Source: Anaerolineales bacterium
Lineage (GTDB): Bacteria > Chloroflexota > Anaerolineae > Anaerolineales > UBA4823
Assembly: GCA_003105035.1 (NCBI GenBank)
Contig: PQAL01000033.1
Location: 203,613 to 267,612 of the forward strand
Length of the DNA stretch: 64,000 bases
Direction: 5' to 3'
The translations under genes and the position numbers were made by a program. The stretch's first letter is position 1. Every line of letters starts with the position of its first letter. Under the pieces are notes generated by a model that was given only the letters and a program-made list of their open reading frames with translations, was not told where the DNA came from and did no database searches. Below are positions 9,134 through 18,773 of this stretch, in pieces.

Positions 9134-9155
9134 TATGTTTATGACTGCGGCGGTG

Positions 9156-10895
9156 TCAATAGGATAACACTTTCACGACCAGAACCGAGATATTATCCTC
9201 TCCACCGCATGAATTAGCCTCTTCGATCAACTGGTCACAGGCTGCCTGCGCTGACGGGGCTGCCAGGACAATTTCCTGGATCTTCTGATCATCAACCAGG
9301 TTCGTCAGCCCATCCGAACAGAAAAGCAGCCTATCTTCAGGAAAAACCTGCTGGAAGAAATAATCCGCATCCGCATCCGGTTTTTCACCCAGGCTGCGGT
9401 AAATAACATTACGCTGGGGATGAACGCGGGCTTCTCCGGGGCTGATCTTGCCGATTGAGACCAGGTGCTGGACAAGTGAGTGATCAGTGGATAGCTGTTT
9501 GATCACGTCCTGGGTGATCAAATATATCCGGCTGTCACCGATATGCCCTAAATATGCCTGGCTGCCGACGATCAACCCAAGCACGAGGGTTGAGCCCATA
9601 TCATTATTAGCATCCTTGCGAGCTTCAAAAACAGCCTGGTTGGCTGAGTCCACGGCGCGTTTGATCCACTCGTCGAATTCTTCATACGAGGGGTTTTGGA
9701 GAGCCACAAGCTCGAACGCGCCGATTTGGGCGATTGCTTCAATCACCTTACTGCTGGCAAGCTCACCCGAAGCATGTCCACCCATGCCATCCGCCACAGC
9801 CACCAGGCAAATCGGTTGGATGATACCCTGGTTCATGCGGCTGAGCTCCATACATAGCAAGCTATCCTCATTATTTTTCCGTACTTTACCTGAATGTGAA
9901 CGCCTGCCGAGCTGGTAATCCAGATTTAGCCGGGATGCTCCTGACGCCTTGGCCAGGCTCAAGTGCCTGGCAAATTCTGCCCCACTTGTAAAGCCTTCCC
10001 CAACCAGTGCTTTTTGGAAGAGCCCATTTAGGACAGAGGGCAGGTATGGGTCAAGGCTGTATGTTGTTTTCCCGGTCATCCAAAAATACATTGCCAATGC
10101 CAGCTGGCGTAGATTGTTGATTTTTTCACGGTCAGTCAGCAAGGGCAGGATACGGGTGCTGGTAAAGCTCCGCCACACGGGCTTCCCATCAACGATCCCG
10201 ATGCTGGATTGATCGAGCTGCTCTCCTAATGCCACACCTTTTGCCTGCATATAATCGAGAGCCTGTGCCAGCTGGATGCCCCAGTCCAATACATCGGGTA
10301 CTTCCGGTTGGAATGGCAGGTCTTTTGAGAAGGGGATTACCATGCAATAGCGGCTACTGGCATTGAATTCCTCATTGAATACAGCCACGGGTGGATGGAT
10401 ATTGGGGTGGACCAAGTGCAGATCGATAACATGGGGAATATAAGAAAATTTATCGCTATCGGTTTCTTTTAAAATTAAAGCAGGTGGCTGAAGATCTAGA
10501 GGTTGGCCACATTGGATGCAGTATTTTTCAACTGCCACGCCGATAGGGATATGGACCGTGCGGCATTCAGGGTTGGAGCATACCCGCACTATAGGATTTT
10601 CGCCCTGAGGTATCTCCTTGACTGTATAGTGATTTTCATGCTCACTTTGGAAGATCAGCGTGGCATATTGGAAGCGCTCACCAAATATCGTTCCATCAGG
10701 CCGCTTGGAGAAACCAGGCAAGCTGACCAAAGGCTCGATGGGCGGGGTTTTACGTGGTTGCTCAGGCGGTAGAGTAGCGGCGGGTACCTCAGCGGGTTTG
10801 ACCGGGGTCGGCTTTGAGAATAATATCGTGCCACACCTGACGCAGAACGCTGCTTCAGGCCGGTTTTCAGCTTTACACTTCGGACAGATCACCAT
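9156..10895 (-). CDS. PP2C-family Ser/Thr phosphatase with N-terminal zinc ribbons and a degenerate kinase-like region
   Basis: A 579-residue cytoplasmic protein. Residues 4-23 are one zinc ribbon (CPKCKAENRPEAAFCVRCG) and about 105-135 a second (CSNPEC...KYCIQCG). Residues about 140-320 keep the helical C-lobe layout of a protein kinase (LDWGIQLAQALDYMQAKGVA) but lack HRD and DFG motifs, so this part is probably a pseudokinase. Residues about 330-579 are a PP2C phosphatase with metal-binding motifs NNEDS, VADGMGGH, GDSRIY, CSDGLTNLV and GGEDNISVL, which should hydrolyse phospho-Ser/Thr. The ATG at 10895 is preferred to 10901 because GGAG abuts the first and is 6 bases from the second. First gene of the cluster transcribed toward 6790. 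Confidence 0.85.
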   Translation of the reverse strand: MVICPKCKAENRPEAAFCVRCGTILFSKPTPVKPAEVPAATLPPEQPRKTPPIEPLVSLPGFSKRPDGTIFGERFQYATLIFQSEHENHYTVKEIPQGENPIVRVCSNPECRTVHIPIGVAVEKYCIQCGQPLDLQPPALILKETDSDKFSYIPHVIDLHLVHPNIHPPVAVFNEEFNASSRYCMVIPFSKDLPFQPEVPDVLDWGIQLAQALDYMQAKGVALGEQLDQSSIGIVDGKPVWRSFTSTRILPLLTDREKINNLRQLALAMYFWMTGKTTYSLDPYLPSVLNGLFQKALVGEGFTSGAEFARHLSLAKASGASRLNLDYQLGRRSHSGKVRKNNEDSLLCMELSRMNQGIIQPICLVAVADGMGGHASGELASSKVIEAIAQIGAFELVALQNPSYEEFDEWIKRAVDSANQAVFEARKDANNDMGSTLVLGLIVGSQAYLGHIGDSRIYLITQDVIKQLSTDHSLVQHLVSIGKISPGEARVHPQRNVIYRSLGEKPDADADYFFQQVFPEDRLLFCSDGLTNLVDDQKIQEIVLAAPSAQAACDQLIEEANSCGGEDNISVLVVKVLSY

Positions 10896-11123
10896 ATGCA
10901 TCTCCTTACCAACACGTAGACCAAAAATTCTATTCTATACAAAATCACCACATACTTAAGTTTGTTATCTCAATCAACCTGACGTACCTGGATCTAGATT
11001 GTGCTTCATCAAGAACCCATTCTGTTGCATCAAAGCCGACAGGGCTATCCATCGAGGTGTCATCTATATTCCTTCAAAATTCCCGAAGCTATTTTTATTC
11101 TAATATAAACTTGTCCTCATAGT

Positions 11124-11366
11124 CTACCCGGTGGTGATGAGCATGGCATGGATGGCATGCTTTTGAAAACGCCAAACCTTCCCTATTTTTAAAGCCGGTA
11201 ACTCTCCTCGCCGTGCCATGGAGCGTATCGTTTCCGGTTGTAGCTGGAGATAAGTCGCGACATCCTCGACGGTCCACAGCGGGTCTGAAGATGAATCGGT
11301 GCTATCCATTTCGTGTTGGCTTATGCTTCCACGCAAGTCATTGACTTCCACGCTGGGATTATCCAT
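11124..11366 (-). CDS. Small helix-turn-helix DNA-binding protein (excisionase/MerR-like)
   Basis: An 80-residue protein. Residues about 30-78 form a winged helix-turn-helix of the HTH_17 type (LWTVEDVATYLQLQPETIRS, then GELPALKIGKVWRF). The reading frame is open up to 11417, but AGGAGG at 11373-11378 fits the ATG at 11364-11366. Such proteins act as excisionases or local regulators. No integrase is adjacent, so a regulatory role is more likely, or it is a leftover of an old element. Confidence 0.75.
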   Translation of the reverse strand: MDNPSVEVNDLRGSISQHEMDSTDSSSDPLWTVEDVATYLQLQPETIRSMARRGELPALKIGKVWRFQKHAIHAMLITTG

Positions 11367-11542
11367 AAGCCGCCTCCTGGCAAGATCATTAACCGGGTTC
11401 ATAAGGGAATGAAGCATATCCTATAAGTTTATACCTGTTATTACTTATTCGCATTGCTATTTACTGGTATGCATGAATCATACCAGAGGAAGAATAAGTA
11501 CACATTGAAAACTATGGCAGGTTTTGTTGATAAGGAAGGCGT

Positions 11543-12703
11543 TCAGCTTGCATCCCTGGAAAGGTCTACCTGACGACCATCGATCCAGACAAGCTTCACC
11601 TGGAGGTCATGATCAAGGAGTACCAAATCCGCCGATGCACCCACAGCCAGGCCATACTGAGTCCTTTGCGGATAGAGCACGCCGGCAGGCACCCGGGTGA
11701 CAGCCAGTATAGCTTCGTCCAATGTGCAGCCTGTAAATCGGATCAGGTTTCGGAGTGCCTGTTGCAAATAAAGCAGGCTGCCGGCCAGGGTTCCATCTGG
11801 GAGCCTGGCAGTTTCGCCGTCATGATGAACGATATGATTCCCCAGCTGATAATCTCCTGTGGGCATTCCCAGGCCAGCCATGGCATCCGACACCAGGCAA
11901 GTTCGTCCGGGGCCGAGAGTTTTCCAGGCAAGCTGAACCGTGGCAGGGTGAAGATGTTGTCCATCGGCAATCAGGCTGCAGGTCAGGCGTTCATCCAGTA
12001 ATAAAGCACTTACTAAACCAGGCTGGCGGTGATCTTGGGCAGGCATGGCATTAAACAGGTGGGTACCTGAACGGATCCCAGCCTTGATACCAGCCTGGGC
12101 CTCTTCGTAGGATGCCATCGAATGGCCTGCCGCAACGCTGACCCCATGCTTCACCAGGCTCATTATCGCCTCCAAGGCACCGGGCAGCTCCGGGGCAAGC
12201 GTAACGAGCCTGACATGTTTCTCAGCTGTCCAATCCTGGTATTCTTGACCTTTAGGTAAACGTATATGGCTTAAATCATGGGCACCGCATTTGCGTGGAT
12301 TGAGGTACGGCCCTTCAAGGTGGAGGCCTAACACCTTGGCGCCTCGATATCCGGGTGGAGGTCCTTTGGAGAGAATTGTCTGTGCTTTCTGCACAGTTGC
12401 TGGCGGTGAGGATACGATGGTCGGTAGAAATGAGGTGGTCCCAAAGGCTGGCAGATATTCACCTACCTTCCAGATTGACTCAGGATTGGTGGTAATATCC
12501 ATCCCCAAAGCACCATTGACTTGCAGGTCGATGAAACCTGGAACCAGATTTTGACCTTGTGCGTCGAAACGTTGGGCATTTGGCGGGCAAGCTACATCAG
12601 ACTCACGGCCGACAGCTGTGATAGTCTGATTGTCGATGCAAAGAGCTGCATGGTTTATCTTGCCTGAGGCTGTATATAGAGTGGCATTCTCTATGTAGAT
12701 CAT
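11543..12703 (-). CDS. nagA: N-acetylglucosamine-6-phosphate deacetylase
   Basis: Removes acetate from GlcNAc-6-phosphate, feeding amino sugars into glycolysis or wall synthesis. The 386-residue length is standard. Amidohydrolase motifs are clear: GFIDLQVNGALG near residue 55, HLEGPYLNP near 128, AAGHSMAS near 192, GTHLFNAMP near 213, DGQHLHP near 245 and the catalytic SDAMAGLG near 270. No nagB or sugar transporter is adjacent, so it is probably supplied from elsewhere in the pathway. The stop codon lies within a downstream stretch without obvious terminator. Confidence 0.93.
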   Translation of the reverse strand: MIYIENATLYTASGKINHAALCIDNQTITAVGRESDVACPPNAQRFDAQGQNLVPGFIDLQVNGALGMDITTNPESIWKVGEYLPAFGTTSFLPTIVSSPPATVQKAQTILSKGPPPGYRGAKVLGLHLEGPYLNPRKCGAHDLSHIRLPKGQEYQDWTAEKHVRLVTLAPELPGALEAIMSLVKHGVSVAAGHSMASYEEAQAGIKAGIRSGTHLFNAMPAQDHRQPGLVSALLLDERLTCSLIADGQHLHPATVQLAWKTLGPGRTCLVSDAMAGLGMPTGDYQLGNHIVHHDGETARLPDGTLAGSLLYLQQALRNLIRFTGCTLDEAILAVTRVPAGVLYPQRTQYGLAVGASADLVLLDHDLQVKLVWIDGRQVDLSRDAS

Positions 12704-12757
12704 TTCTCGATTTGCCTGTAATGCCAGAAAAGGGAATAGACCCGATGTTGATGATGT

Positions 12758-14860
12758 TCAGTACTTGATGGTGATCATTAGAACCCCATGGGTCTTCGTG
12801 CTGAAATAAACCACATTGGGGATGGTGCTATCAAAACTGATCGACAAAACCGTTTGCCCTGATAATTGATTATCAACGAATTTCCAGCTGTCACCATCAT
12901 CAGTAGAATAATATGCACCTGAGCTTGTTCCGGCAAAGATCACTCCCGGTCGATCAGGGTCCAAGGCGATGCAAGTCACAGTCTGGTATGAAAGCCCCAA
13001 GGGCGTAAAATTGCCTGCCTGGTAACGATAGATCCCCGTGTTCGTGCCGGTATACACCACGCCTGGCACACCTGGCGAGGCCGCGACCGAATAAAAATCC
13101 ACGGGCAGGAGTGCCTGGTTCCAGCTTTTCCCTCCATTCGTGGTGTATTGCATACTCCCAGGGGTGTTCGTAGCTGCATATACCAGGTTGGGATCGCTGG
13201 TGTCAACTGCGAGGTCATACACAGATTGTCCACCAAGTTCAGCGGGATACCAATTTAATCCCCCATTTGTGGATTGATACACCCCAGATCCCCCAGTACC
13301 CAGGTAGACGATCGACGGATTTGATGGAGCATATATCATGGTGAGTAAATTTTCGTTAGTCATTGTCACCGAATCAATATGCCCCTCTGACTCGGCAAAG
13401 TCTTCTTTCATGTCTAGCGAGGCATTTGGGTGATCCGCTGGATAAGCTGGATCGGAGGTGTCAGATAGAGGTAGGCCGATTCCTATTTTCACCCACCCCT
13501 TACTGCTGTTCAAGTCGTTCCGGTACATTCCACCGGTATCGGTCAAGGCGTAAAGCAGCCTATGGTTACCCGGATCAAGCGCAAGTTCATGAACAAATTT
13601 ATCTTCCAATCCTAAATTAATCTCTTGCCATGTCTGGCCCTGATTGATCGATTGATACACTCCAGCTCCATACACACTGGCAAAAACGAGATATGGATCC
13701 GTGGGAGAATGAACGACTGAAGTAACCATGGCATTGTTAATACCCGTGTTGCTGCGTTGCCAGCTGACAGTAAAATCCGTACTCGCATAAAGTCCATCCC
13801 CCAACGTTCCAACAAACAAGTTACTAGTCTTTCTAGGATTTACAACGATCGCATACAGGCGATCGGGTAACAAACCAGCATATCCCCAATTTCTACCGCC
13901 ATCGATGGTCTTTAATACCCCATGACTGAACGAAGCGACATAGACAGTATCAGCCGAGAAGGGATCAAGCGCCATGCTATAAACCATCACATTGGGTATG
14001 CCACGATTCGCCCCTGTCCATAAGTCACCACCGTTAATCGTTCGATACACACTATCGTAATGCCATACTCCGTAGTATAAGGTGGAAGCGTAATCTGGCT
14101 GAGGGCTAATGATGATCGATCGCCCTGAAGGATCATTGATTCCTGTATTTACCACCCCCCAGGTGGCACCTGAATTATCACTTCTGAATGCATTGTTTTC
14201 ATGCAATGCAGCAAAGACCTGTTCATGTTGATTGGGATTCACGGTGACGGAATATGCCCAATCCTTCACCCCAATACCCCCCACGTTTTCTAGAGATGGT
14301 TGCCAGGTCTGACCACCATTGCTTGATTTATACAGGATTCCGTTCCAGGGAGGGAAACCGTTATTCGATTCGCCTCGCGTAGCTGCATAGATTATTGATG
14401 GATTAACCGGGTCAATCGCCAGGCTGTAGACAATGGCTGGATTTTGCATGCCAGTGCCAGACCAACTCCAGGTATTTCCCCCATCGACAGATTTATACAC
14501 CTGGTTATGGTAAGTTCCTGCATAGAGTATCCATGGTTTTTTGGGATCAATCGCCAGGGAATAAACTTCTAAGTTCGCAAGATCCCAGCTTACCGATGAC
14601 CAATATTGCCCACCATTGATGCTCTTATACACCCCTGAGCCAAATGTTCCTACATAAACAATATTTGGGTCGATAGGGTCAGCCGCAGCCGCGACGATTG
14701 TCCCCCCATAAGGACCAATCCATTTGGAAGTACCATAGCTGAGAAGGGGTAGATAGAGACTATTTGATGCGTTTTGCCCCACTGAGTTACTTTGCTTCCC
14801 GAGACTTAAAAATATGACAATGATGGCTGGGATGATGAGAAATTTAAGTTTCGCCGGCAT
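12758..14860 (-). CDS. Secreted Asp-box (BNR/sortilin-like) beta-propeller protein
   Basis: A 700-residue exported protein. Residues 1-28 are a signal peptide. The rest is a series of at least ten Asp-box repeats with the pattern S/T-x-D/N-G-G-x-x-W (SINGGQYW, SVDGGNTW, SSNGGQTW, TINGGDLW, TIDGGRNW, SINQGQTW, STNGGLNW, TTNGGKSW, STDDGDSW), alternating with strands such as SLAIDPKKPWILYAGT. This predicts two stacked propellers of the sortilin/VPS10 or GH74-like fold. Catalytic residues of a glycosidase cannot be assigned, so it may be a binding protein. The gene is divergent from the response regulator at 14945. Confidence 0.8.
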   Translation of the reverse strand: MPAKLKFLIIPAIIVIFLSLGKQSNSVGQNASNSLYLPLLSYGTSKWIGPYGGTIVAAAADPIDPNIVYVGTFGSGVYKSINGGQYWSSVSWDLANLEVYSLAIDPKKPWILYAGTYHNQVYKSVDGGNTWSWSGTGMQNPAIVYSLAIDPVNPSIIYAATRGESNNGFPPWNGILYKSSNGGQTWQPSLENVGGIGVKDWAYSVTVNPNQHEQVFAALHENNAFRSDNSGATWGVVNTGINDPSGRSIIISPQPDYASTLYYGVWHYDSVYRTINGGDLWTGANRGIPNVMVYSMALDPFSADTVYVASFSHGVLKTIDGGRNWGYAGLLPDRLYAIVVNPRKTSNLFVGTLGDGLYASTDFTVSWQRSNTGINNAMVTSVVHSPTDPYLVFASVYGAGVYQSINQGQTWQEINLGLEDKFVHELALDPGNHRLLYALTDTGGMYRNDLNSSKGWVKIGIGLPLSDTSDPAYPADHPNASLDMKEDFAESEGHIDSVTMTNENLLTMIYAPSNPSIVYLGTGGSGVYQSTNGGLNWYPAELGGQSVYDLAVDTSDPNLVYAATNTPGSMQYTTNGGKSWNQALLPVDFYSVAASPGVPGVVYTGTNTGIYRYQAGNFTPLGLSYQTVTCIALDPDRPGVIFAGTSSGAYYSTDDGDSWKFVDNQLSGQTVLSISFDSTIPNVVYFSTKTHGVLMITIKY

Positions 14861-14944
14861 AGGTGTGTATTATATACGCAAAACCCTAAATGTTCGTTAT
14901 ACTATAATCACAAAAATCGATTATTTCTTAAGAGAGTTGCTATT

Positions 14945-15649
14945 GTGGCTAAACATATCTTGATAGTTGACGACGATGCATTGATGAGGCGCAGCTTGGC
15001 CTTTAACCTGGAACAAGCTGGCTTCCGGGCCAGCACTGCCGAGAGCGCTGAGACTGCTTTTTCACAAGTGAGGCTGGAACGGCCCGACCTGATTCTCCTG
15101 GATATCAGCCTGCCAGTTATGGATGGCCTGGATGCCATGCGCCAATTTAAAGACCAATTCGATCTCCCCGTGATCTTTGTGACTGCCCGGCGGCGCGAGC
15201 TGGATGAAGCACTGGGTTTGGAGCTCGGTGGTGATGATTACATCACGAAACCGTTCGATTTTAATGTGCTGGTCGCGCACATCAAAGCCGTGTTGCGCCG
15301 GTTTGATCGCACCACTGCCACTCCAGCCATCCCCCCTGACGAGGTGGTGACTGTTGGCGAGCTGATTGTGGATCCTAAAAGTCATGCAGTCACATTACAG
15401 GGAAAAACCATCAATCTCCCCCGGCGCGAGTTCGACCTGCTGCATGCCCTGGCCTTGCAACCGGGGCGTGTGCTTACCGTCGACGAGCTGCTTGGCACCG
15501 TCTGGGGCGCTGAATTCATTGGTCAACCCCAGGTGGTCTATGTTCATATCCGCTGGCTACGAGAAAAAATCGAAGAGGATGCCAACCATCCCCGCCGGAT
15601 CATAACCGTGCGTGGCGTGGGATACAAGCTGGTGGCGGAGGCTTTCTGA
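14945..15649 (+). CDS. OmpR/PhoB-type response regulator
   Basis: A 234-residue two-component regulator with a GTG start. The receiver domain (residues 1-115) shows DDD at 9-11, the phosphorylated Asp53 (LLDISLPVMDG), the Thr of FVTARRR and the Lys of YITKPFD. The C-terminal winged helix (about 135-232) contains LPRREFDLLHALALQPGRVL and RGVGYKL. The stop TGA overlaps the ATG of the histidine kinase (TGATG), so the pair is translationally coupled. HtrA and S41 genes follow, suggesting control of envelope protein quality. Confidence 0.95.
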   Translation: MAKHILIVDDDALMRRSLAFNLEQAGFRASTAESAETAFSQVRLERPDLILLDISLPVMDGLDAMRQFKDQFDLPVIFVTARRRELDEALGLELGGDDYITKPFDFNVLVAHIKAVLRRFDRTTATPAIPPDEVVTVGELIVDPKSHAVTLQGKTINLPRREFDLLHALALQPGRVLTVDELLGTVWGAEFIGQPQVVYVHIRWLREKIEEDANHPRRIITVRGVGYKLVAEAF

Positions 15650-17079
15650 TGTTTCGAACCCTACGTTCTCGTCTTGTGCTCAGCCATGCACTGCCGCTCC
15701 TGGTAATCATCCCGATCATCGGCGTGGCCTTGTCCAATCTGATTCAAACCCGCGTGCTTTTGCCCAGCCTGTCGCGATCCCTGATGACCAATGCGGTGCT
15801 GTTGGCAAATGTGACCGGAGACCAGTCGCAGTTATGGTCAAACCCGGTGTATGCAGAGTATTACCTGACTCACCTGCGGCATGATATCAGTGCACGTGTG
15901 CAATTCCTCACCCCAGGCGGCCAGCTGCTGGCTTCATCTGAGGTAACCGAAGCCCCGCTGATTGGCATGGTGCTTGATTTTGCCGGGGTAGCCCAGGCGC
16001 GCAGTGGGCAGGTGGCCAGTTACACATATAACAACCTTGCTTCGGCAGCTGAGGTCATCGATGTATTTGTGCCCGTGCTCAACCAGAATCAACAGCTGAT
16101 CGGTATCCTACGCATGTCATACACGTATAATAACCTTTCAACTGAATTCACTCGCTCCCGGTACGTGATCGTGGGGATCTTAGCCCTGGGCTTGTTGGTG
16201 GGAACCATCCTGGGTTGGAGCCTGGCGCTAAACCTTAGTAAACCCATCCGAGAGGTAACGCAGGCAATTAATGATCTGGCCCATGGGAACCGCCAGGCAC
16301 AATTGGCGGAGCGCGGTCCGGCTGAGATCCAGCTCCTGGCACAGTCCTTCAACTCGCTGAACGAGCGCCTGACCAATTTAGAGAAAGCTCGCAAGCAGCT
16401 TCTGGCTAACCTGGTACACGAGTTAGGCCGCCCGCTTGGGGCGATCCGCTCGGCAATCCAGGCGTTGGCCAGCGGAGCAGACCAGGATCCCCGATTATTA
16501 GCCGACCTGACGACTGGCATGGACGATCAAGCAGCCAGGCTCCAGCATCTCTTAGATGAACTGGCTCACTTGCATGATCAGGTTCTCGGGCCACTGGAAT
16601 TGGAATATCAAAACTTGAAGATCAGTGAATGGCTGCCGGTCGTGCTGCGACCCTGGCAGGAAGTAGCCCATGATAAACATCTTTCCTGGCAGACCGAAAT
16701 TCCAACCGAACTACCGGAGATATCTGCTGACCCGAACCGCCTAGCTTCGGTAGTGGAGAATCTGGTCAGCAACGCGATTAAATATACCCATTCAGGGGGT
16801 AGTGTATCAGTCAGCGCGGGAGTTGAGCAGGAAGAGATTTTAATCCAGGTGAAGGATAACGGCTATGGGATTGCCACTGAAGAACAGGAGAGGGTATTCG
16901 AGCCATTTTATCGTGGCAATCAGGGGCGACGCTTCAAGCAGGGCATGGGCCTTGGGCTGAGCATCGCCCGTGACATGGTCGAAGCCCATGGTGGATGGAT
17001 CAGCTTGCAAAGCCAACCTGGCGAGGGCAGCACATTTACCATACACCTGCCTGTAAATGGAAAGCAGGTAAATTTCTAA
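15649..17079 (+). CDS. Membrane sensor histidine kinase with HAMP domain
   Basis: A 476-residue kinase. TM1 is at about 13-35, an extracytoplasmic sensor of about 130 residues follows, TM2 is at about 172-195 and HAMP at about 196-245. The dimerisation box has His257 in VHELGRPLGAIRS; HELGRPL replaces the usual HELRTPL, an unusual substitution beside the phosphorylated His. The ATPase domain has N-box LVSNAIKYT, G1 DNGYGIA, F-box FEPFYRG and G2 GMGLGLSIA, so it should be active. It pairs with the preceding regulator; the ligand of the sensor domain is unknown. A perfect terminator follows. Confidence 0.93.
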   Translation: MFRTLRSRLVLSHALPLLVIIPIIGVALSNLIQTRVLLPSLSRSLMTNAVLLANVTGDQSQLWSNPVYAEYYLTHLRHDISARVQFLTPGGQLLASSEVTEAPLIGMVLDFAGVAQARSGQVASYTYNNLASAAEVIDVFVPVLNQNQQLIGILRMSYTYNNLSTEFTRSRYVIVGILALGLLVGTILGWSLALNLSKPIREVTQAINDLAHGNRQAQLAERGPAEIQLLAQSFNSLNERLTNLEKARKQLLANLVHELGRPLGAIRSAIQALASGADQDPRLLADLTTGMDDQAARLQHLLDELAHLHDQVLGPLELEYQNLKISEWLPVVLRPWQEVAHDKHLSWQTEIPTELPEISADPNRLASVVENLVSNAIKYTHSGGSVSVSAGVEQEEILIQVKDNGYGIATEEQERVFEPFYRGNQGRRFKQGMGLGLSIARDMVEAHGGWISLQSQPGEGSTFTIHLPVNGKQVNF

Positions 17080-17107
17080 ACAAGCGGACTACCAATTATC
17101 CGGTCTC

Positions 17108-17145
17108 AAAAAATCCAGGCATAGCAATTGCCTGGATTTTTTGTT
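17108..17145 (+). terminator. Rho-independent terminator of the two-component operon
   Basis: A perfect 14-bp stem AAAAAATCCAGGCA (17108-17121) / TGCCTGGATTTTTT (17129-17142) with a 7-base loop, 28 bases after the kinase stop. Confidence 0.92.
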
Positions 17146-17382
17146 GGTCACAGGTGGAGGTTGGTCTTGTAAATCGCGGTGAATACAACGCGCCACGTTG
17201 AAGCTCACAGTAATCGGTAATGTATTAGTAAGACAGGTAAAAGAACCTGCCTTTTCCATAAAAAGTGATTTCATAAACTTAGCTTAAGCTATCCATAGGG
17301 GATGGATAAGGACAAAATGGTGTTTCCGGTCTATTATGTAGGCTGTTGTAAAAAGGGTTCAAAAATAATATCGGAGGATACC

Positions 17383-18693
17383 ATGAAAACCAAAGTTGTA
17401 AGTTTAGCAAGTATAGCCCTAATATCAGTCATGCTGCTCTCTGCTTGCAGTGGATTAGCCGCCCTCTCGCAGACATCCAGCCAGGTGAATGTCGCCCAAG
17501 CAGCCCAGGGATCCACTGCCATATCGACGCCTGTAAATAGCGCCAGTAGTGGTTCATCCAGCACAGTGAATAATAGCACCACCTTGCAGACAACCACAAT
17601 CCCAAATTCGGACCTGTTGACTGCCTATCAGAACACGCTGGAATCGATTTACGCAAATATTAACCCTCAGGTGGTCAATATCAGCGTTTTAATCCCTGCC
17701 ACCAGCAGTAATTTCCAAAATATCCCTGGTTTCAACAATAATGGGAATAACAACAATAATAATTCACAAGTTCCCCAGTACTCACAGGCATTGGGATCCG
17801 GGTTCTTCTGGGATACCAATGGCAATATCGTGACTAATAATCATGTGGTCGATGGCGCTACCAAGATCGATGTAACCTTGACTGATGGCACCACAGTACC
17901 GGCTACGATCGTTGGTCAGGATCCCTACAGTGACCTGGCAGTAATTAAAGTCTCTCTACCTGCTGATAAAATCCATCCCGTCACCATGGCCGATTCGAGC
18001 CAGGTGAAGGTCGGTGAGATCGCCATTGCCATCGGTAACCCCTATGGTTTTGAAGGTTCCATGTCAGTCGGTAATGTTTCCGGCCTTGGCCGAGATCTGC
18101 CTTCCAGTACTGTCGATCAGACCACCGGTGCTTCCTACTCAATCCCTGATATCATCCAAACTGATGCTTCCATCAATCCCGGTAACTCGGGTGGTGTGCT
18201 GGTCGATATTCAGGGCCAGGTGATCGGCGTTACTTCGGCAATTGAATCGAACAGCGGATCGAGCTCAGGTGTTGGTTTTGCCATCCCGGCAGAGATCGTT
18301 TCGAAGGTCGTCCCTTCCTTGATCAGTACTGGTACATATCAGCATCCGTATCTTGGTATCAGTGGTACCGACATGAGCCCCGATATCGCCCAGGCAATGA
18401 ACCTGCCAGCCGATACACGCGGCGCACTGATTGCAACGGTCGTGGCTGGTGGTCCAGCAGCCAATGCAGGCCTCAAAGCCAGTGAAACAACCGCAACAAT
18501 CAATGGTGTCCAGGGTACGGTCGGTGGTGACGTCGTCACGGCAATCGATGGTACTCCCATTACCAGTATGTCGGATCTGATTGCCTACCTGTCCATCCAC
18601 ACCCAGGTTGGCCAGACCATCAACCTGACTATCCTGCGCAACGGCCAAACTCAGACCGTCCCGGTGACCCTGGGCAGCCGCCCAAGCCAGTAG
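17383..18693 (+). CDS. HtrA/DegP-type S1C serine protease, lipoprotein, with PDZ domain
   Basis: A 436-residue envelope protease for misfolded proteins. The frame is open from 17302, but TCGGAGGA before the ATG at 17383 and the signal peptide that follows (LLSAC lipobox, Cys22) fix the start. After a Ser/Thr/Asn-rich linker (including an Asn-run) comes a trypsin-like domain with His154 (NNHVVDG), Asp184 (YSDLAVIKV) and Ser269 (NPGNSGGVL), so the triad is complete. Residues about 325-430 are a single PDZ domain (YLGISGTDM ... GDVVTAIDGTPI). It lies between the two-component pair and an S41 homologue, a layout that recalls the CssRS-HtrA stress circuit of Bacillus. Confidence 0.94.
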   Translation: MKTKVVSLASIALISVMLLSACSGLAALSQTSSQVNVAQAAQGSTAISTPVNSASSGSSSTVNNSTTLQTTTIPNSDLLTAYQNTLESIYANINPQVVNISVLIPATSSNFQNIPGFNNNGNNNNNNSQVPQYSQALGSGFFWDTNGNIVTNNHVVDGATKIDVTLTDGTTVPATIVGQDPYSDLAVIKVSLPADKIHPVTMADSSQVKVGEIAIAIGNPYGFEGSMSVGNVSGLGRDLPSSTVDQTTGASYSIPDIIQTDASINPGNSGGVLVDIQGQVIGVTSAIESNSGSSSGVGFAIPAEIVSKVVPSLISTGTYQHPYLGISGTDMSPDIAQAMNLPADTRGALIATVVAGGPAANAGLKASETTATINGVQGTVGGDVVTAIDGTPITSMSDLIAYLSIHTQVGQTINLTILRNGQTQTVPVTLGSRPSQ

Positions 18694-18712
18694 ATTTCAT
18701 GGTTTTCTCCTT

Positions 18713-18748
18713 CCGCCTCTCTCAGATAGAAATATTTGAGAGAGGCGG
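18713..18748 (+). other. Hairpin between htrA-like and S41-like genes
   Basis: CCGCCTCTCTCA (18713-18724) pairs perfectly with TGAGAGAGGCGG (18737-18748) around a 12-base loop. There is no T run after it, so it may attenuate transcription or protect the upstream mRNA end rather than terminate. Confidence 0.7.
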
Positions 18749-18773
18749 AGTAGGGTATAGATTGGGGTGAGAA

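Noticed and set aside
17740-17770. AAT-repeat tract as a phase-variable microsatellite
   Set aside because: It encodes the Asn-run linker of the HtrA lipoprotein in units of three bases, so slippage would not shift the frame.
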